From NCBI GenBank assembly GCA_003972865.1, contig QOAX01000197.1, positions 1-7,736 of the forward strand: a stretch of 7,736 nt of DNA, given 5' to 3'. The notes under the pieces are model-generated. The model did no database searches and was not told where the DNA came from. It worked only from the letters and a program-made list of their open reading frames with translations. Positions 7,469 to 7,736 of the stretch are shown here, one piece after another. Source of the stretch: Verrucomicrobiota bacterium. GTDB lineage: Bacteria > Verrucomicrobiota > Verrucomicrobiia > Limisphaerales > UBA1096. Position 1 is the first letter of the stretch; each line of letters starts with the position of its first letter. The translations under genes were made by a program, and so were the position numbers.

Positions 7469-7497
7469 TTGACACCGGACAACGGTTTCCCTAGCGT
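7469..7497 (+). promoter_or_regulatory. Candidate sigma-70-like promoter upstream of purA
   Basis: A perfect TTGACA -35 (7469-7474) is followed after 17 bases by TAGCGT (7492-7497), a three-of-six match to TATAAT. If used, transcription would start near 7504, and the terminator at 7518-7544 would lie in the purA leader. The -10 is poor, so this is only a candidate. Confidence 0.4.
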
Positions 7498-7517
7498 CCC
7501 TCCGCTAATGAGGGACG
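7492..7517 (+). other. Two mutually exclusive hairpins ahead of the purA terminator
   Basis: CGTCCCT (7495-7501) pairs with AGGGACG (7511-7517) around a 9-base loop. TAGCG (7492-7496) can instead pair with CGCTA (7503-7507) around a 6-base loop. The two share bases and cannot form together. They directly precede the terminator stem, an arrangement seen in attenuators. No mutual pairing with the terminator arms themselves is obvious. Confidence 0.5.
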
Positions 7518-7544
7518 ACCCCGGGCTTGGCTTCGGGGTTTTTT
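7518..7544 (+). terminator. Rho-independent terminator between the peptidase gene and purA
   Basis: The stem ACCCCG (7518-7523) with CGGGGT (7534-7539) has a 10-base loop, GGCTTGGCTT, and a T-run at 7539-7544. It probably ends the peptidase transcript, 70 bases past its stop codon. Its T-run stops only 18 bases before the purA ATG, which is too little space for a separate purA promoter. Confidence 0.85.
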
Positions 7545-7562
7545 GCTTCAACAGCAGGACAG

Positions 7563-7736
<174 letters not shown>

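Noticed and set aside
6922..7494. A 190-codon plus-strand frame inside the peptidase 3' half
   Set aside because: It is an Arg/His-rich out-of-frame product that overlaps the catalytic domain; a shadow.

Overview
The window comes from a GC-rich Gram-negative bacterium. The outer-membrane TonB-dependent receptor shows the double-membrane envelope. A marine or freshwater Verrucomicrobiota lineage is my best guess from the style of the Mfd, receptor and PurA sequences, but this is inference and was not tested by any search.

Layout. The left third (1 to about 2397, minus strand) is the N-terminal two thirds of mfd, the transcription-repair coupling factor. It runs off the left edge and is read as one uninterrupted frame. 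An AT-richer divergent intergenic region (about 2398-2622) separates it from a 913-residue TonB-dependent outer-membrane receptor (2623-5364, plus). The receptor is followed by a strong intrinsic terminator nested inside a second perfect inverted repeat. Next is a secreted S9-family serine peptidase with a complete Ser-Asp-His triad (5501-7447, plus). After a structured 115-base intergenic region comes the start of purA, adenylosuccinate synthetase (7563 to the right edge, plus).

How the genes relate. mfd and purA are housekeeping genes. The receptor and peptidase are both exported and adjacent on the same strand, so a peptide-scavenging pair (periplasmic hydrolysis, TonB-driven uptake) is plausible. 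The terminator between them argues for separate transcription.

The most unusual signals are at DNA level. First, the palindromic word CTTGGCCAAG occurs four times exactly, with several one-mismatch copies, in different codon phases and between genes, but never in the receptor gene. Second, an 11-bp inverted repeat encloses the 11-bp terminator hairpin after the receptor. Third, the hairpin and terminator in front of purA leave no room for a downstream promoter, which suggests read-through or attenuation control of purA. I found no tRNA, rRNA, CRISPR array, insertion sequence or clearly new multi-gene system.
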